Shown one piece after another: positions 60,988-64,000 of a stretch of 64,000 nucleotides of DNA (positions are counted from its first letter, which is position 1; each line of letters begins with the position of its first letter). The DNA is from Erythroxylum novogranatense (lineage: Eukaryota > Streptophyta > Magnoliopsida > Malpighiales > Erythroxylaceae), in assembly GCA_029891385.1 (NCBI GenBank), contig CM057230.1, forward strand, positions 51,377,414-51,441,413. The letters run 5' to 3'. A model generated the notes under the pieces. It searched no databases, was not told where the DNA came from, and saw only the letters and a list, made by a program, of their open reading frames with translations. The position numbers and the translations under genes are program-made.

Positions 60988-63900
60988 ATAGTTTTATTAA
61001 ATGTAAGGGGCATCAATTTCCCTAAGAAACAACAATTTTTAAAGGACTTTATTTTAAAGAATAAGCCTCATTAAATAAAGAGAACTTTATGAAATTGTTT
61101 TTTATCTGTAATTAATGGTCTTCCTTTTGTCAAACTACCAAAATAATCATTATGGTTGTAACTATAAAGTAGTTACAACCATAGTGATTATTCTTTAGAC
61201 TAGTGATCAACTCATGCATCATGATGTACATTTCATTTAAGATAACACAATCATTACAGTTTCCTATGTTTATAGTTCTAACTTTGATTTTTAGAGGAAC
61301 TTGCTTTGGGATAAACTCCAATGAATACACTTCATAAATTATGGCCCTTAGGTGATCATAAGGGATTTTAAAATTTCTCGTTTTATGTCAAAAGAAGATG
61401 GTTATATATATTTGGAAATTTTCACATTTAACTTTATAAGGTGTGTCAAGAAGCTAGGTGTAACTAACTAAGGTTTAAAGGTTGTTGCTTCACCTAGAGT
61501 AACAATCAAAGTGAAAGATGACATATAACAAAGAATTTAGATAAGGCACTTATAAATGAAGAATAGATCTATAGTTTCTTTGAGAGACAATATCTTTTTG
61601 TGAATCCTAAATTTTCATATCAATCCCTAATCATCATCCAAATCATCTTTATTAAGTGCAAGAGGCACTTCTCCATTAGGTTTAATAAATTCTTAGCATA
61701 GGAAGAGGGCTTTAGTAAAGCAATCATAAGAGGAATTTCATATATAATACAGGGTCACAAGGGTTTTATTTGTATGAAAAACTTGGGCCTAATTAAAGAG
61801 GAACTCAGTAATTTAAATCAAAGAAAAATATGCAACAGTACTTATAAGAATGTTTTAGTTACTAAGGATAATTTACACAATGTTCAGTAAGAGGTGTATA
61901 ATCATACAAATGATCTTCATTTGTTAAACAAGAAGAAAAATAGCACTATATGCCTACTCCATTACCATATGAATTCATAATTCTCTTATCCAGAGTTTAA
62001 AACACCATATTTTTCATAATTTAATATTGGTAAGAAGGAGTTTTAATAATATATGCTCCTTAATAAATCATAATGGCAGCTTGGTGACTTCTTGAACTGA
62101 TTTAAAAGATGATGTTTTAATCTTCAAGAATTTAATAGGGAAACTTACCTCAAGTAACGCCTCTGTGTAAATTCTTAGATCCTTTATCAATAACCAATTT
62201 TTTTTGGTGAATTAGAGATGTTATGATATCCTTTTAATGCTTAGGGCATTGAAATTATTGTTTATGAGTTAAGCCTTGATAAGTCTTTAGGCTTTGATGG
62301 ATTTAATATATGTTTCTTTCAAAAAATTTATTGGCTTATGTAATTTTTAAATTCTTCATAGAAGGAAGCTAATCAAGGAGATCAATAAGATTTTGTTTAT
62401 GTCTAGTTCCTAAAGTTTCCAACCTAAGCTCTTTAACGAGACTATGCTAATTTGTTATTGCAATCTTTTTGTATGAAATCATTTCTAAATTATTAGGTTC
62501 AATATTGAAAAGAGTTCTAAAACCAATAATCAATGATACTTAAGGTGCATTTATAGAAGAAATATTGATAGGTGACAATGTGCTACTAATAAGTTATTTA
62601 AGGGATATTTAAGAAATGATTCTTCTAAACCTTTCCTTAAATGTTGATTTCCATAGGCATATGACTCAATTAGTTGGAATTTATCCTCCAGTTGATGGAA
62701 GTGTTTAGTTTTCCCTGAGAAATTTAAGAATTAGGTCAGGGTATTTATATCAAACACTTCATTTAGTATTTTAATTAATGGTGAGCCAAATTAATTGTTT
62801 ATGGGAGGAAGGGGGTTAAAGGCAAGAAGACACCATCTCTCCATATATGTTCATCTTATATATGGAAACTTTATAAGGCTGGTTAAACACAAATCCTTGC
62901 TTCAAAATATCACAGATGGTGCAAAATTCTAGGTTTGTTTAGTCTTTCATTTGTTGATAATTTAATCCTTTTTTAAGAACTTGTAATAGATCAGTAAGCA
63001 ATTTAATAGCCTCCATTCATACTTTTAGAGTGATTTTTGGTTTGAAAAATCAATAGAAATAAAAGTCACATTATCATTTATTCCAATGCTCACCACCTTA
63101 TTGATTTGCCTTTAACCATGTTTGGACTTCAAATCAAGCAATTTCCTTTCATTTACCTTATGCCATGCATTTCCAGAAGGAAGCTTCAATTTAGATTGTC
63201 TCTCTAATAAATTGAGAAGGTATAAAAAAGTATGAGTAATTGGTGTAATAAAGCATTATTACTTACAGGGAGATTACAACTAATTAGATCAGTGTTAAAC
63301 TTACTCCATATATACTAGTCTTGTTTTTCCCCCTCAAAGGGTAAAATAAATCAGAAAAATTGAGGGTTGTTGTCGCAAGTATATTGTCATGGAGAGTTAA
63401 CAAGAAGTATGTAAGCTTATGAAAGAATAGGGACTAGAGATCGACCTAATCAGTATTAGCAACAAATTTTTGATGGGGAAGAGACTATAGATTGCTAAAG
63501 AATAAGAACTCACTTTGAGTTAGGTGGATACACACTATTTTTTAATAAGGAAGAAGTTTATAAGAAATTAAGAACAAACCCTACTTCTTATGTTTTCTAA
63601 ATGAATTATTAAAATTATAAGGGATCTCAAAGGGGAGCTTTAAGTTCAAGGTTGGTAATGTTGAATTAGCTTCTTTATAATTCTATATCTAGAGAAAGGT
63701 TAGACCCTTATGTAACACTCAGAATATCCCATCATTCTCAAATAAATTTCTAAGTAGTGCTAAAATAGGAGTATTATTAGCTCAAAATAATGGCCAAACT
63801 ATCTTGATGAGCTTGGGCATATCTTACTAGGCTACAATCCTAAACAAAAGAGGGAGGATGTTTACTTCTAACTTAGGCAATCATCTGATAAATTTAATAA

Positions 63901-64000
63901 TAGCTCCTATAGAGAGATTTTTAGAGGTAGAGTACAAAATCAAGAATGATGCAAAGTGGTATGGAGAAAAAACTCATTGCCTAAGTTATAATTCTTCTTG
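60988..64000 (+). pseudogene. L1-type LINE ORF2 remnant (endonuclease and reverse transcriptase)
   Basis: The AP-endonuclease start is IVLLNVRGINFPKKQQFLKD (60988-61047). A later endonuclease block with DQLMHHDVHF and ITVSYVYSSNFDF is near 61205-61290. RT blocks are YELSLDKSLGFDGFNICFFQ (about 62262-62320), AYDSISWN (near 62660), SFSILINGEP (about 62763), a GGRGL block (62801) and SLSFVDNLILF (62941-62973), where the catalytic FADD is FVDN. Then comes NWCNKALLLTGRLQLIRSVL (about 63239-63298), the conserved post-RT segment. The order is exact for plant L1 ORF2. Dozens of stops and frameshifts make it non-functional. It runs off the right edge. Confidence 0.85.
61142..61192. repeat. Near-perfect 23-bp hairpin
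   Basis: The left arm 61142-61164 (AATAATCATTATGGTTGTAA plus CTA) pairs with the right arm 61170-61192 with one mismatch across a 5-nt loop. It lies inside the LINE endonuclease region. Confidence 0.9.

Overview
The window is nuclear DNA of a flowering plant, most likely a eudicot. It is AT-rich, its two host genes have plant-type introns, and it carries plant-specific transposon families (CACTA, MULE, PIF/Harbinger, Tekay-, Reina- and copia-type LTR elements, L1-type LINE). The species cannot be named from the sequence alone.

Layout. 1-390: C-terminal remnant of a MULE transposase. 496-12168: a complete but decayed 11.7-kb CACTA (En/Spm) element with perfect 13-bp terminal inverted repeats and an AAC target duplication. 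It holds two dead transposase genes on the minus strand and a 2.8-kb solo LTR with its own TTATT duplication. 13375-17227: an apparently intact eight-exon monoacylglycerol-lipase/caffeoylshikimate-esterase-type hydrolase (406 aa). 18240-about 21200: a decayed PIF/Harbinger element on the minus strand. 23376-39360: a second, related PIF/Harbinger element on the plus strand. Its transposase is split by a DNA-transposon-like insertion (26788-38621) that carries a xyloglucan xylosyltransferase (XXT5-like) pseudogene. That pseudogene is split in turn by a 9.3-kb Tekay-type chromovirus (27948-37274, TSD TTCTT), whose outer LTR end holds a tRNA-related SINE-like insert. This gives four nested levels.

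39547-51587: an apparently intact six-exon IST1-like gene (327 aa; ESCRT-III/Vps4 regulation). Its third intron has grown to 9.8 kb through a copia element whose LTR was hit by a Reina-like chromovirus (41468-46783, 122-bp LTRs, TSD AATAT), plus another copia fragment. 51588-55977 has no recognisable gene. 55978-56800 is the 3' end of another Ty3/gypsy element, 56801-60695 is an LTR-like block on the minus strand, and 60988-64000 is a degenerate L1-type LINE.

Only the hydrolase and the IST1-like gene look functional. The two are unrelated in role. The rest is a record of repeated insertion, which the flanking duplications and the resumption of interrupted reading frames allow to be ordered in time. 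The most unusual object is the non-autonomous insertion carrying most of an XXT coding region.
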